In this document: positions 24,334 through 32,585 of the stretch, piece by piece
Layout of the letters: each line of letters begins with the position of its first letter
Position numbering within the stretch: position 1 is the stretch's first letter
Assembly: GCA_031404455.1 (NCBI GenBank)
Contig: JANNHP010000209.1
Location: forward strand, 1 to 37,124
Reading direction: 5' to 3'
Length of the DNA stretch: 37,124 nucleotides
From: JANNHP01 sp031404455
Lineage (GTDB): Bacteria; Planctomycetota; JAJSAM01; JAJVHW01
Made by a program: the position numbers and the translations under genes
Notes under the pieces: model-generated
Told to the model about the DNA's origin: nothing
Databases searched by the model: none
The model's input: only the letters and a program-made list of their open reading frames with translations

Positions 24334-25545
24334 TCAGCGCGCCGCGGCAGCGCGCGGCACGACGAGGGCGAGGAGTGCCGCCGCCGCGAGTGCCAGCGCG
24401 GCGCCGACCACGAACGCAGCGGCGGAGCCGTGCGCGTCCCAGACGAGCCCGAAGAGGACGGACGCCGGAAGCGTCCCGATGCCGACGACGGCGTTGAACC
24501 AGCCGAACGCGGCGCCCCGGCGCGCGGCGGGCGCGAGGTCGGCGACGAGCGCCTTCTCGGTCCCCTCGGTGAGCCCGAAGAAGATGCCGTATGCGAGGAA
24601 GAGGGCCCACACATGCCACGTCGCCGACGCGGCCGCGAGTCCCGCGTAGACCGCTGCGAACCAGATCCAGCCGGCGAACAGCAGCGGACGGCGGCCGACG
24701 CGGTCGGAGAGGGCGCCGGCCGGCGTGCTCGACACGGACTTCACGACGTGCAGTGCGGCCCAGAGGAGCGGAATCGACACGGCAGGCACGCCGAGTTGCG
24801 TCGCGCGCAGCAGCAGGAACGCGTCGGTGCAGTTGCCGAGCGTGAACACGAAGAGCACCGCGAGATAGCGCCAGAACGCGCGGCCCAGGCGGACGTCCGC
24901 GGCGGACGGAACCGGCGGAGCGGCCGGCGTCGTCAGGACGACCGCGCGCGGCGCCTCGGCGACGAAGACGACGAGCACGACGACCGAGAGCACTCCCGGC
25001 ACCGCCGCGAGCCAGAACACGTCGCGGACGCCGAGCCCGAGGCCCGCCATCAGCGCCCAAGCGAGGAGCGGGCCGAGGACGGCGCCCGCATGGTCCATCG
25101 CGCGGTGGAATCCGAACGCCCGTCCGCGGACCGCTGGATCGACCGAGTCCGCGATCAGCGCGTCGCGCGGCGAGGTGCGGATGCCCTTGCCCACGCGGTC
25201 CGTCACGCGGACGGCGAGCACGTGCGACGCCGTCGTCGCCGCCGCGACGAGCGGCCGCGCGACCGTGGCGATGACGTATCCCGCCACGACGAGCGGCTTG
25301 CGGCGCGGCACCCGGTCCGAGATCCACCCGCTCGCGAGTTTCAGCGCCGACGCCGTCGCCTCCGCCGCTCCCTCGATCACGCCGACGAACGCGGCCGCGG
25401 CGCCGAGCGTGCCGATGAGGAAGGCCGGCAGCAGCGGGTAGATCATCTCGCTCGAGACGTCGGTCAGGAACGAGACCGCACCGAGCGCGCGGACGTTGCG
25501 CGGGAGCGCACGGGGAGTTGCTGCGTCGGGCGGCGAGGTCGTCAC
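24334..25545 (-). CDS. Major facilitator superfamily transporter
   Basis: A 403-residue inner-membrane protein with roughly twelve hydrophobic segments. MFS motif A appears in the first half (SDRVPRRKP, 76-84) and again in the second half (SDRVGRRP, 280-287), as expected for duplicated six-helix halves. A charged stretch DRVGKGIRTSPRDALI (116-131) matches a conserved loop in a group of drug-efflux-like MFS proteins. Substrate is unknown. The GTG start at 25545 was chosen because it leaves a short hydrophilic N-terminus before helix 1. The ribosome-binding site is weak. It begins 26 bp after the lysyl-tRNA synthetase stop and is likely co-transcribed with it. Confidence 0.87.
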   Translation of the reverse strand: MTTSPPDAATPRALPRNVRALGAVSFLTDVSSEMIYPLLPAFLIGTLGAAAAFVGVIEGAAEATASALKLASGWISDRVPRRKPLVVAGYVIATVARPLVAAATTASHVLAVRVTDRVGKGIRTSPRDALIADSVDPAVRGRAFGFHRAMDHAGAVLGPLLAWALMAGLGLGVRDVFWLAAVPGVLSVVVLVVFVAEAPRAVVLTTPAAPPVPSAADVRLGRAFWRYLAVLFVFTLGNCTDAFLLLRATQLGVPAVSIPLLWAALHVVKSVSSTPAGALSDRVGRRPLLFAGWIWFAAVYAGLAAASATWHVWALFLAYGIFFGLTEGTEKALVADLAPAARRGAAFGWFNAVVGIGTLPASVLFGLVWDAHGSAAAFVVGAALALAAAALLALVVPRAAAAR

Positions 25546-25571
25546 CGGGCCGAGGATCGCACGGAAGCGGC

Positions 25572-27047
25572 CTACTCGGGCCGCATCAACGGGAAGAGCA
25601 CCGCGTCGCGCAGGTTCTCCTGCCCCGAGAGCAGGGTGACGAGACGGTCGACGCCCATGCCCCATCCCGACGTCGGCGGCATGCCGTGCTCCATGCAGAC
25701 GAGGTAGTCGTCCTCGGTCTCCATCGCCTCTTCGTCGCCGCCCGCCTTGTTCGCGGCCTGCTCCTCGAAGCGCGCGCGCTGATCGTCGGGATCGACGAGT
25801 TCGGAGTACGCGTTCACGACCTCCCACCCGTTGACCAGGAGCTGGAAGCGGTCGGTGATGCCGGGGTCGGCGTCGCTGCGCCGCGCGAGCGGCGAGAGCT
25901 CGATCGGGTGGCCGATGATGAAGCACGGCTGCACGAGTCCGGGGCGGACCGTCTTCTTGTAGATGTGATCGACGAGGCTGGCGTAGGCCATCTTGTTGAT
26001 GTCCTCGTCCGCGTGACCGTTCGCACGGATCCACGCGCGGAGCGCCTCGGGGTCGCGCGTCTCGCGGACGTCGATGCCCGTCTTCTCGCGGATGAGGTCC
26101 ACGATCCGGTGCCGCGGCCACTCAGCCGAGAAGTCGATCTCGACCGTGCCGTGGCCCTGGTAGCCGGGGCGCGTGACCTTGAGCGTGCCCAGACACTCCT
26201 GCAAGGCGCTCTGCAAGAGCGCCTGGGTGAAGCGCATGTTGTCTTCGAAGTTCCAGTAGGCGGCGTAGTACTCGAGCATCGTGAAGTCCTGGAGATGCGA
26301 AGGGTCCATGCCCTCGTTCCGGAAGCACCGCGCGAACTCGTAGACCTTCTCGTACCCGCCGACGACGAGGCGCTTGAGATATGTCTCCGGCGCGATGCGC
26401 AGCGTGACGTCGAGGTCGAGCGCGTTGTGGTGCGTGAAGAACGGCTTCGCGAGCGCACCCGAGGCCTTGGCACAGAGGATCGGCGTCTCCACCTCCTCGA
26501 AGCCGTGCGCGTCGAGGTAGTTGCGGATCGAGCGCGTGAGCTTCGTGCGCAGGCGGAAGCGGTCGCGCGTCGCGTCGTTCGTCAGCAGATCGAGGTAGCG
26601 CTGGCGGTAGGTGATCTCGGTGTCGGCGACGCCGATCCACTTGTCGGGGAGCGGGCGCAGCGCCTTCGCGAGGATCACGGCTTCCTGCGCGTCGAGCGTC
26701 TTCTCGCCGGTCCTCGTCGTCCACATGACGCCCTTGACGCCGAGGAAGTCGCCGAGGTCGAGTGCGTCGCGCATCACCGCGAGTTGCGCCTCGGAAAGCG
26801 TCGGCAGGCGAAGGCTGATCTGCAGGCGGCCGCTCCTGTCCTGGAGCGTGAGGAAGATCATCTTCTTCGAGATGACGCGCAGCAGCATCACGCGCCCGGC
26901 AAGGCAGACGCCTTCGACCGCGTCGGCGAGCGGCTTCGCCTCTTCCAGCGTGTGCGTCCGCGGGAAGCGGTCGGGGTAGGGGTTCACGCCCGCCGCGCGG
27001 AGTGCGTCGCGCTTCTGCCGCCGGGCGAGGATCTGATCTTCGGCCAT
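25572..27047 (-). CDS. lysS: Lysyl-tRNA synthetase, class II
   Basis: A 491-residue cytosolic enzyme that charges tRNA-Lys. An N-terminal OB-fold anticodon-binding domain (about 40-150, with LAGRVMLLRVISKKMIF) precedes the catalytic domain. Motif 2 is FARCFRNEGMD followed by DFTMLEYY. Motif 3 is GWGMGVDRLVTLLSG near the C-terminus, which ends in the family-typical LFPLMRPE. Length is normal. The ATG at 27047 has no Shine-Dalgarno sequence. TAGAGT lies ten nt upstream, suggesting a near-leaderless mRNA. The MFS gene follows 26 bp downstream and may share the transcript. Confidence 0.97.
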   Translation of the reverse strand: MAEDQILARRQKRDALRAAGVNPYPDRFPRTHTLEEAKPLADAVEGVCLAGRVMLLRVISKKMIFLTLQDRSGRLQISLRLPTLSEAQLAVMRDALDLGDFLGVKGVMWTTRTGEKTLDAQEAVILAKALRPLPDKWIGVADTEITYRQRYLDLLTNDATRDRFRLRTKLTRSIRNYLDAHGFEEVETPILCAKASGALAKPFFTHHNALDLDVTLRIAPETYLKRLVVGGYEKVYEFARCFRNEGMDPSHLQDFTMLEYYAAYWNFEDNMRFTQALLQSALQECLGTLKVTRPGYQGHGTVEIDFSAEWPRHRIVDLIREKTGIDVRETRDPEALRAWIRANGHADEDINKMAYASLVDHIYKKTVRPGLVQPCFIIGHPIELSPLARRSDADPGITDRFQLLVNGWEVVNAYSELVDPDDQRARFEEQAANKAGGDEEAMETEDDYLVCMEHGMPPTSGWGMGVDRLVTLLSGQENLRDAVLFPLMRPE

Positions 27048-27057
27048 GATTCGGCGG

Positions 27058-27063
27058 ACTCTA
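27058..27063 (-). promoter_or_regulatory. Possible -10 element of lysS (near-leaderless)
   Basis: The minus strand reads GCTAGAGT, giving TAGAGT ten nt before the lysS ATG with no ribosome-binding site between. The expected transcription start would be only a few nt before the ATG. Confidence 0.35.
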
Positions 27064-27113
27064 GCGGAGAGACGCCGGGGCGCCTGCGTTCCGTCGCGCC
27101 GTCGGGTTCCCGC

Positions 27114-27683
27114 TCAGCGCTTCCGGCGCGCGGCCTTCCGAACCGGAGCGGCGGTCTTCGTCCGGCTCTTCTTCCGGCGAGGCACCGCCGCCTTCTCCGA
27201 CACGCGCCCCTCGCCCGCGTCGAGCGCCCGCCGCCGCTCGAGCTTCTCCACGTCGACGAGATCCTGCGGCCGCCCGACGAGGCGCTTGTTGTGGATGAGG
27301 TCGTCCATGCCGAGCACGGGCGCCATGACGCGCCCGAGTGGGCGCTGGACGCGGTTCTCCCACGCGCCCGCGAAGTCGAGTCCGTCGACCGCCGTCAGGA
27401 TGTCCACGCGAACCGGGGGGGCGCCGAACTGCAACCACGGCCCGGGAGTGGCCAGATCCTTCGGCGTGATGTTGCCGAGCGGCACCCCGAATTCGGCGAG
27501 CGCCCGCCACGCGCGCGCGGCATTCGCCGGAGTCGCGTCGACCCAGAGATCGAGATCCTTCGTGGGCCGCAGCGGAACGTGACTACCGAACGCGTAGCCG
27601 CCGACGACGAGGAACCGGACGCCGCGCGCGATGAAGAGTGACAGGAGATCCTCGAAGTCGGAGTGCATCGACGTCGGTTCCAT
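27114..27683 (-). CDS. Minimal nucleotidyltransferase-fold protein (AbiEii/DUF6036-like), possible toxin
   Basis: A 189-residue protein. Gly28-Gly29 (VVGGYAFGSH) followed by Asp43 and Asp45 (TKDLDLWVD), and a third carboxylate Asp94 (VRVDILT), form the nucleotidyltransferase active-site pattern. The segments DLIHNKRLVGRPQDLVDVEKLE complete the family signature. Relatives are often encoded with a small partner and are considered toxin-antitoxin or AbiE-like nucleotidyltransferases, though many are untested. After about residue 150 the tail is unusually rich in Lys and Arg, ending RKAARRKR, which could bind nucleic acid. Two starts are possible, 27683 or 27668 (MHSDFEDLL, where family similarity begins). 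It overlaps the upstream small gene by about 100 nt. lysS begins 66 bp downstream. Confidence 0.75.
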   Translation of the reverse strand: MEPTSMHSDFEDLLSLFIARGVRFLVVGGYAFGSHVPLRPTKDLDLWVDATPANAARAWRALAEFGVPLGNITPKDLATPGPWLQFGAPPVRVDILTAVDGLDFAGAWENRVQRPLGRVMAPVLGMDDLIHNKRLVGRPQDLVDVEKLERRRALDAGEGRVSEKAAVPRRKKSRTKTAAPVRKAARRKR

Positions 27684-27828
27684 GCAGTGCCCACGTTTCC
27701 CGGGAGTGTTCCCACGTGAAGTTGAGGCCGTCCATCGGGTCGAGTTGGTCCCAGAATGCGTTGCTCGCCGCCTCGTGCTCGGCCCAGGTGGTGCCTTTCA
27801 CGACCTTCCATCCGGGCCTCGTCGCCAT
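27583..27828 (-). CDS. Small partner (antitoxin-like) of the nucleotidyltransferase
   Basis: An 81-residue protein. The N-terminal 60 residues (EHEAASNAFWDQLDP, then TWEHSRETWALHG, then DVDALRLRG) resemble the small helical proteins encoded just before AbiEii/DUF6036-type nucleotidyltransferases, where the pattern is FW, then P, then a W-containing helix, then LRL(R). The last 20 residues are Arg-rich and read through the start of the next gene in another frame, so the native C-terminus may be shorter or a frameshift may be present. The ATG at 27828 has no Shine-Dalgarno sequence but has a TAACAT hexamer six nt before it. Confidence 0.55.
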   Translation of the reverse strand: MATRPGWKVVKGTTWAEHEAASNAFWDQLDPMDGLNFTWEHSRETWALHGTDVDALRLRGSPVTLHRARRPVPRRRRLRVR

Positions 27829-27834
27829 GGCCCC

Positions 27835-27840
27835 ATGTTA
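27835..27840 (-). promoter_or_regulatory. Possible -10 element for the nucleotidyltransferase pair (leaderless)
   Basis: The minus strand reads GCTAACAT, giving TAACAT six nt before the ATG at 27828. No ribosome-binding site is present. This is the closest spacing of the set and fits a leaderless start. Confidence 0.37.
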
Positions 27841-27902
27841 GCGACCGGCCGCAATCCGTCCCGCATCGCCCGCCCTGCGCCGCCCCGGCGCGGGCCGTGG
27901 TC

Positions 27903-30900
27903 CTACAGTCCCGCGGCCTTCGCGGCGTCCGCGATCTCGCGGTTCAGGCGGACGTTCTTCAGCATTGCGTCGCGGCACTCCGGAGGGTTGAGCGCGAGGA
28001 CGTCGTCGAGCAGGGCCTTCGCCGCTGCGAGATGGACGCGGTCGCCGGTGGCGTGGAAGAGCGCCAAGAGGACTTCCATCCGCGTCTGGGCGTGGAACTC
28101 CGGCGCGAGGCGTTCGAGGGCCCGGACGGCGGCGTTCGGGTCGCCGCCCGGCAGCGCCGCGAGATGCGCCAGCGCGCGAGCCTCCTTGTCGGGCGCGCCC
28201 GAATCGACGGCGGCGGCGCGCGCCGAGTCGAGGACCGTGCGCGCCTCGTCGATGCGCCCCGAACGGGCGAGCAACGCGCCGAGCATCGCGCGGCACGACG
28301 CGGCCTCCACGCGGTCGCCGATCGAATCGAGAACGTCGATCGCCTCGCGCATGCCGAGCTCCGCGTCTGCCAGGCGGCCTTCGGTCCAGTTGACGTCGGC
28401 CAGCACCGTGAGCAGCCAGCCGGTGACCTGACGCAGGCCGATGCGGCGCGTCAGGTCGAGCCCCTCGCCGAGACGGACACGCGCCTCGTCGGTGCGGCCG
28501 AGGGACAGGAGCGCTCCGGCCACGTTGACCAGCGCGATCGACTCGCCCTGGCGATGGCCGATCTCGCGCGCGAGGACGACCCACCTCTCCGCAATCGAGC
28601 GCCACTCCTCGAACCGGCCGGCCGACGCGGAGATCCCGCCGAGGTTTCCCGTGGCGATCGACTCGCCGAGCCGGTCACCGATCGCCCGCGCGAGCTCGAC
28701 CTGTCGGCGGTGGTGTCGCGCCGCCTCCGCGTGACGTCCCAACTGATCCAGGATGACTCCGAGGTTGCCGCTCGCGTTGGCCTCGGAGCGCAGGTTCGAG
28801 CTCTCCCGCGCGAGGGCGAGCGCCCGATCGAGGTGCGCGAGCGCCTCCTCGAGACGGCCGAGCACGAGGAGGGCATTGCACAGGTCCGCGCGCGACAGCC
28901 CCTCCTGACCGCGGTCCGCGGATTCGATCGCAAGCGCAAGTCCGCGCTCGAAGTGCGCCTGCGCCTCACCGACACGGCCTCTCTGCAAGACGAGGTTGCC
29001 GAGGCTGCTGGAGACGCGGGACTCGGTCGGCCGGTGGCCGGTCTTCCGTGCGAGGTCGAGCGCCGCCAGGAGCGGCGGCTCCGCCTCGGAGTAGCGCGCG
29101 AGGAGATGGAGGTTCCACCCGAGGTCGGTGAGCGCGCGGCACAGAAGTTCCGGCACGTCCGCGCTCCGCGCGACCGCGACCGCCTCCTCGAGCGTCGCAA
29201 TCCCCTCGTCCCGGCGGCCGAGGAAGTCGAGCCGTCTCCCGAGCCGGATCAGCAGTTCGCAGCGCGCGCGGCCTGAGACGAGCCCCGGCGTCGCGAGCGC
29301 GCGTTGCGCGAGCCGCGCCGTCGCGTCGTTCAGGTATCCGCTCTCGAGGTGCGTGAGCGCCGCGGCGAGGTACCGAAGCGCTCGCGCGCCCTTCCCGCCT
29401 CGCAGGAAGTGCTCCGCGAGATCCACGCAGAGCGCGCCGCCGAGTTCCTTCGGCTCCTTCTCCGCGGCGCCGCCCTGCGCCTCGAGAGCCGACGCGATCG
29501 CCGCGTGGTACTCCTCGCGCAGCATCTCGGGCATTCCGCCGTAGAGCGCCTCCTGCACCTGGTGGTGGTCGAAGACGAACCGGCGGCCCGCCGACCGGAC
29601 GAGACGGTGCGCCTTCTCGACGTGCGCGAGGCGCTGGAGGAGCGGGATCGTTCCGACGCCGAGCACCGCCGCGACGAGCGCCGGGTCGAACTCGAAGCCG
29701 AGACACGACGCCACGTCGAGCGCGTTGCGCTGGTCCTGGTCGAGATCCGCGACGCGCGCCTGGACGAGATCGAGCACGGAGGAGGGGATCTGGATGTCTG
29801 CGATGACGCGCGTCGTCGCCCACGTCCCGTCGTCCCGCTTCGTGATGAACTGCCCCTCGCGCAGACCCCTCAGGATCTCGAACACGAAGAACGGGTTCCC
29901 GTCGGACTTGACCGCGATCCGCCCGGAGAGCTCTTCCGCGAGGTGCTCGCTCTTCAGCGTGTCGGCGAGGAGGCGCACGAGGTCCTTCGGTCCGAGTCGC
30001 GGGAGCGCGATCCGCGACGCGCCGATCCGCTCGATGCTCCCGAGCCACTTCGGATCGACGCCCGGCCGCGCCGTGCCGACGAGGAGGACCCGGTGCCCCG
30101 GCACCGCCATCGCGAGCGCCGCGAAGAGTGCCCGCCCCTCTTCGGGCGCGAAGTGGAGGTCATCGACGAGCACGATCGTCGGACGCTCGGCGGCGAGGGC
30201 TCGCGTCGCGTGGACGAAGACCGTCTGCAGCGAGTCCTTCGTCAGGGGCTCGACGCCGGCAGGCGTCGTCTCGCCGCGCAGGAGCGCCGCGAACGCGGGC
30301 ACGAGCACCGGCGTCGCCTTCAGGTAGTCCTTCAGCGTCTCGCCGAGGTCGGCGTCGCCGAACTGCTCCCGGTACGCGGTCGAGAAGGCGCCCGACGCCG
30401 TCGCGGCGCCGCCCGGCGGGTAGCTGCCGTAGAGGAAGTTGAATTCACGGCCCCGCTGAGGCAGCAGGCCCACGAATTCATCCACCAGTCTGGACTTGCC
30501 GATCCCGGGCTCTCCCTCGATCACCACCACCTGTCCGTCGCCTGCACACGCCGTCTCGAAGAGCGTCGTCAGTTTCGCGAGTTCCGTGCTGCGTCCGTAG
30601 ACGGCCGTCTCCCGCGGGATGCGGATGCGGCGCAGGGGCCGCTTCGTCTCGGCGCGGATCGCCTGCGTGCGCGTCTTCCACCAGGACGAGCCCTCGCCCT
30701 CCTCCAGCACGCGCAGGAGTTCCGCCGCGCCCGCGAACCGGTCCTCGCGCCGCTTCGCGAGCAGCGTGTGGACCACCTCCTCGAAGAACGGCGAGAGCTG
30801 AGGGTTGACCTCGCCCGCCCGGCGCGGCGCGTCGTCGAGCACCTTGCGCATCACGCCGCGGAAGTCGTCCGCGTGGTACGGGTGCTGCGCCGTCGCCAGC

Positions 30901-31562
30901 TCGTAGAGGATGAGACCGAGCGCGTGGAGGTCAGCGCGGTGGTCGACGTCGGACGGCGAGCGGAACTGCTCCGGCGATGCGTACTCGACGCTCCCGACGA
31001 AGGCGCCCGTCTGCGACAACCGCCGAGCCTCATCGTTCAGCCGCGCGACGCCCAGGTCCATCACCTTGACGACCTGCCTCTTGGTGATGAGCACGTTGTC
31101 CGGCTTCATGTCCCGGTGGACGACGCCCGCCGCGTGGATCGCCGCCAAGCCCTTCGACACCTCGCGGCCGATGTGGCGGCAGAGTTCCTCGGGAACCAGT
31201 GAGAGCTCCGCGGAGAGCGCGCGCAGCGTCTGCCCCTCGACGTACTCCATCACGAGGAAGTCGATGCGACTCCCCCCTGACATCAGCGAATCACAGTCGA
31301 GGGTCCGCACGACGTTCTCGTGGACGATCGACTTCCCGATCTCGGCCTCGCGCAGGAAGCGCCTGAAGAAGCCCTCGGTCTCGAGCAGGTGCGCGTGGAC
31401 GACCTTCAGCGCCACCGTCACACCGGAGTCGAGCCCTGCGACCCGGCGCGCGGTCGTCGCGCGGTAGACCCTGCCCATCCCGCCCGAGCCGATCTCGGCG
31501 TCGATCCGGTACGGACCGAGCGACGTGCCGATCAAGGGAACCACCTCCCGGACGGCCCCCAT
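27903..31562 (-). CDS. Ser/Thr protein kinase fused to AAA ATPase and long TPR array
   Basis: A 1219-residue signalling protein. The kinase domain (about 15-285) has GSGGMGRV (25-32), Lys53, HRDMKPDN with Asp151, and Asp169-Leu170-Gly171 (DLG replacing DFG, a common and usually active variant). The ATPase domain has an intact Walker A GEPGIGKS (350-357) and Walker B IVLVDD (463-468), unlike the first kinase of the window. From about 740 to the C-terminus there are many TPRs of roughly 40 residues (for example LGNLVLQRGRVGEAQAHFERGLALA). No membrane segment is seen. The ATG at 31562 has GAGG directly against it. A TTG at 31535 with GGGAGGTGG about eight nt upstream is an alternative start that keeps the whole kinase domain. 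An inverted repeat lies just upstream (31601-31693). Targets unknown. Confidence 0.9.
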   Translation of the reverse strand: MGAVREVVPLIGTSLGPYRIDAEIGSGGMGRVYRATTARRVAGLDSGVTVALKVVHAHLLETEGFFRRFLREAEIGKSIVHENVVRTLDCDSLMSGGSRIDFLVMEYVEGQTLRALSAELSLVPEELCRHIGREVSKGLAAIHAAGVVHRDMKPDNVLITKRQVVKVMDLGVARLNDEARRLSQTGAFVGSVEYASPEQFRSPSDVDHRADLHALGLILYELATAQHPYHADDFRGVMRKVLDDAPRRAGEVNPQLSPFFEEVVHTLLAKRREDRFAGAAELLRVLEEGEGSSWWKTRTQAIRAETKRPLRRIRIPRETAVYGRSTELAKLTTLFETACAGDGQVVVIEGEPGIGKSRLVDEFVGLLPQRGREFNFLYGSYPPGGAATASGAFSTAYREQFGDADLGETLKDYLKATPVLVPAFAALLRGETTPAGVEPLTKDSLQTVFVHATRALAAERPTIVLVDDLHFAPEEGRALFAALAMAVPGHRVLLVGTARPGVDPKWLGSIERIGASRIALPRLGPKDLVRLLADTLKSEHLAEELSGRIAVKSDGNPFFVFEILRGLREGQFITKRDDGTWATTRVIADIQIPSSVLDLVQARVADLDQDQRNALDVASCLGFEFDPALVAAVLGVGTIPLLQRLAHVEKAHRLVRSAGRRFVFDHHQVQEALYGGMPEMLREEYHAAIASALEAQGGAAEKEPKELGGALCVDLAEHFLRGGKGARALRYLAAALTHLESGYLNDATARLAQRALATPGLVSGRARCELLIRLGRRLDFLGRRDEGIATLEEAVAVARSADVPELLCRALTDLGWNLHLLARYSEAEPPLLAALDLARKTGHRPTESRVSSSLGNLVLQRGRVGEAQAHFERGLALAIESADRGQEGLSRADLCNALLVLGRLEEALAHLDRALALARESSNLRSEANASGNLGVILDQLGRHAEAARHHRRQVELARAIGDRLGESIATGNLGGISASAGRFEEWRSIAERWVVLAREIGHRQGESIALVNVAGALLSLGRTDEARVRLGEGLDLTRRIGLRQVTGWLLTVLADVNWTEGRLADAELGMREAIDVLDSIGDRVEAASCRAMLGALLARSGRIDEARTVLDSARAAAVDSGAPDKEARALAHLAALPGGDPNAAVRALERLAPEFHAQTRMEVLLALFHATGDRVHLAAAKALLDDVLALNPPECRDAMLKNVRLNREIADAAKAAGL

Positions 31563-31600
31563 CCTCGCAGAGGCCCGCGCGCCTGCGCCACCGGTGCGTT

Positions 31601-31693
31601 CGGGGACGGTCCTGACTTTCGCACTTTTCCGCGGCGCGCCGGCCCCGTGGAAGTCGCCACGCTCGAAAAGTCCGAAAGTCAGGACCGTCCCCG
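31601..31693. repeat. REP-like inverted-repeat element (29-bp arms)
   Basis: Arms 31601-31629 and 31665-31693 are reverse complements at 28 of 29 positions, with a perfect outer 21. Each arm has the core GGGGACGGTCCTGAC followed by two AAAGT-type units (ACTTTCG, ACTTTTC). The loop is 35 bp. It starts 39 bp before the kinase ATG and ends 5 bp before the TGA of the zinc-ribbon membrane protein gene, so it sits at a gene 3' end. The arm is related to the element at 14974-15109. Confidence 0.85.
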
Positions 31694-31698
31694 GGCGC

Positions 31699-32472
31699 TC
31701 ACTCCGCCCAACCGGCGCCGCACGCGAGGCACCGCGCGACGCGGAGGTCGGGGCCGACGTCGGCGCCGCACGCGGTGCAGCGCCCGCCGGGCCAGCGACG
31801 GCGGCGGCGCGCGAGCAGCACGAGGAAGACCGCCGGGCCGAGCATCAGGACGCCGCCCGCGACGCCGAGGAGGATCGTCCAGAACGTGCCCCGCGCGCAG
31901 ACGCAGTCCTCCTTGCGCCGCGCGAGCAGGTCGAGGGGCACCCCGGAGAGCACCTCGACGACCGTGCCGGCGAAGAGGACGGTCGCGACGCGCGTGAGAC
32001 CGTCGTCAGTCGACGCGGACCTCCTCACGAACGCGGCGAGGAGAGGCGTCGAGACGATCCACGTCGTCCCGAACATCGCGAGAAGGGTCCACGCGAACGG
32101 CTCGCTGTAGGACTCGTCCAGGCCGCCGAGGTCGATCATCACGCCGGCCGTCCCGGCGAGGGTCCCGGCGACCAGCATCGCGACGACGAGTCCGCCGACC
32201 GAGACGCTCCAGTACAGGTTCACGGGCCGCCTCGACGCCGTGGGCTCCCGGACCGGATGGAGGAAGAGCCACTGGAAGAGCGAGACGACCGCGAGCGTGC
32301 CGAACATCCAGAACGGGTACTCGTCGTCGGTGATCACGTCGCCGTACTCGGAGACCTTCCCGTCGAACACGACGAGCACGAACAGCGGGAAGAGGAGGTA
32401 GACCGCTGCCGCCTGGCCGATCCACCAGGTGACGAGCCACCGCCGCTTCGCTCTCGCGGAGACTCCGTCCAC
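31699..32472 (-). CDS. Polytopic membrane protein with C-terminal zinc ribbon
   Basis: A 257-residue protein with about six hydrophobic segments (near 13-36, 54-72, 86-108, 126-149, 162-180, 197-220) and a cytoplasmic-type basic linker RRRRRW. It ends in a zinc ribbon with Cys232, Cys235, Cys248 and Cys251 (CTAC and CLAC). No enzymatic motif is seen and I do not recognise the family. The GTG start at 32472 was chosen because GGAGG lies nine nt upstream and the preceding in-frame sequence is Arg-rich filler. It is divergent from the SPFH/zinc-ribbon pair, sharing a 113-bp intergenic region, which suggests related function at the membrane. The gene stops 5 bp from the inverted repeat at 31601-31693. 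Confidence 0.75.
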   Translation of the reverse strand: MDGVSARAKRRWLVTWWIGQAAAVYLLFPLFVLVVFDGKVSEYGDVITDDEYPFWMFGTLAVVSLFQWLFLHPVREPTASRRPVNLYWSVSVGGLVVAMLVAGTLAGTAGVMIDLGGLDESYSEPFAWTLLAMFGTTWIVSTPLLAAFVRRSASTDDGLTRVATVLFAGTVVEVLSGVPLDLLARRKEDCVCARGTFWTILLGVAGGVLMLGPAVFLVLLARRRRRWPGGRCTACGADVGPDLRVARCLACGAGWAE

Positions 32473-32549
32473 GCCCGCCGACCTCCCGCGTCCGAACCAA
32501 CGTGTCCCGCGCCGGTTCCTGACACGCACGTGAACGGCGGGGCGGCGGT

Positions 32550-32555
32550 TAGGCT
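32550..32555 (+). promoter_or_regulatory. Possible -10 element of the SPFH/zinc-ribbon operon
   Basis: TAGGCT (30 nt before the ATG at 32586) is followed by a leader with an AGGAGG ribosome-binding site. Its match to TATAAT is weak, and no -35 hexamer is visible at the usual spacing in the divergent region 32473-32585. Confidence 0.22.
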
Positions 32556-32585
32556 ACCGGCGACACACGGCAGGAGGGCACAGCG

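Noticed and set aside
20956..25707. 1583-residue plus-strand and 1233-residue minus-strand open frames over the HEAT/toroid gene
   Set aside because: Low-complexity Arg-rich sequence. The frame of 21644-24331 has a signal peptide and repeat motifs.
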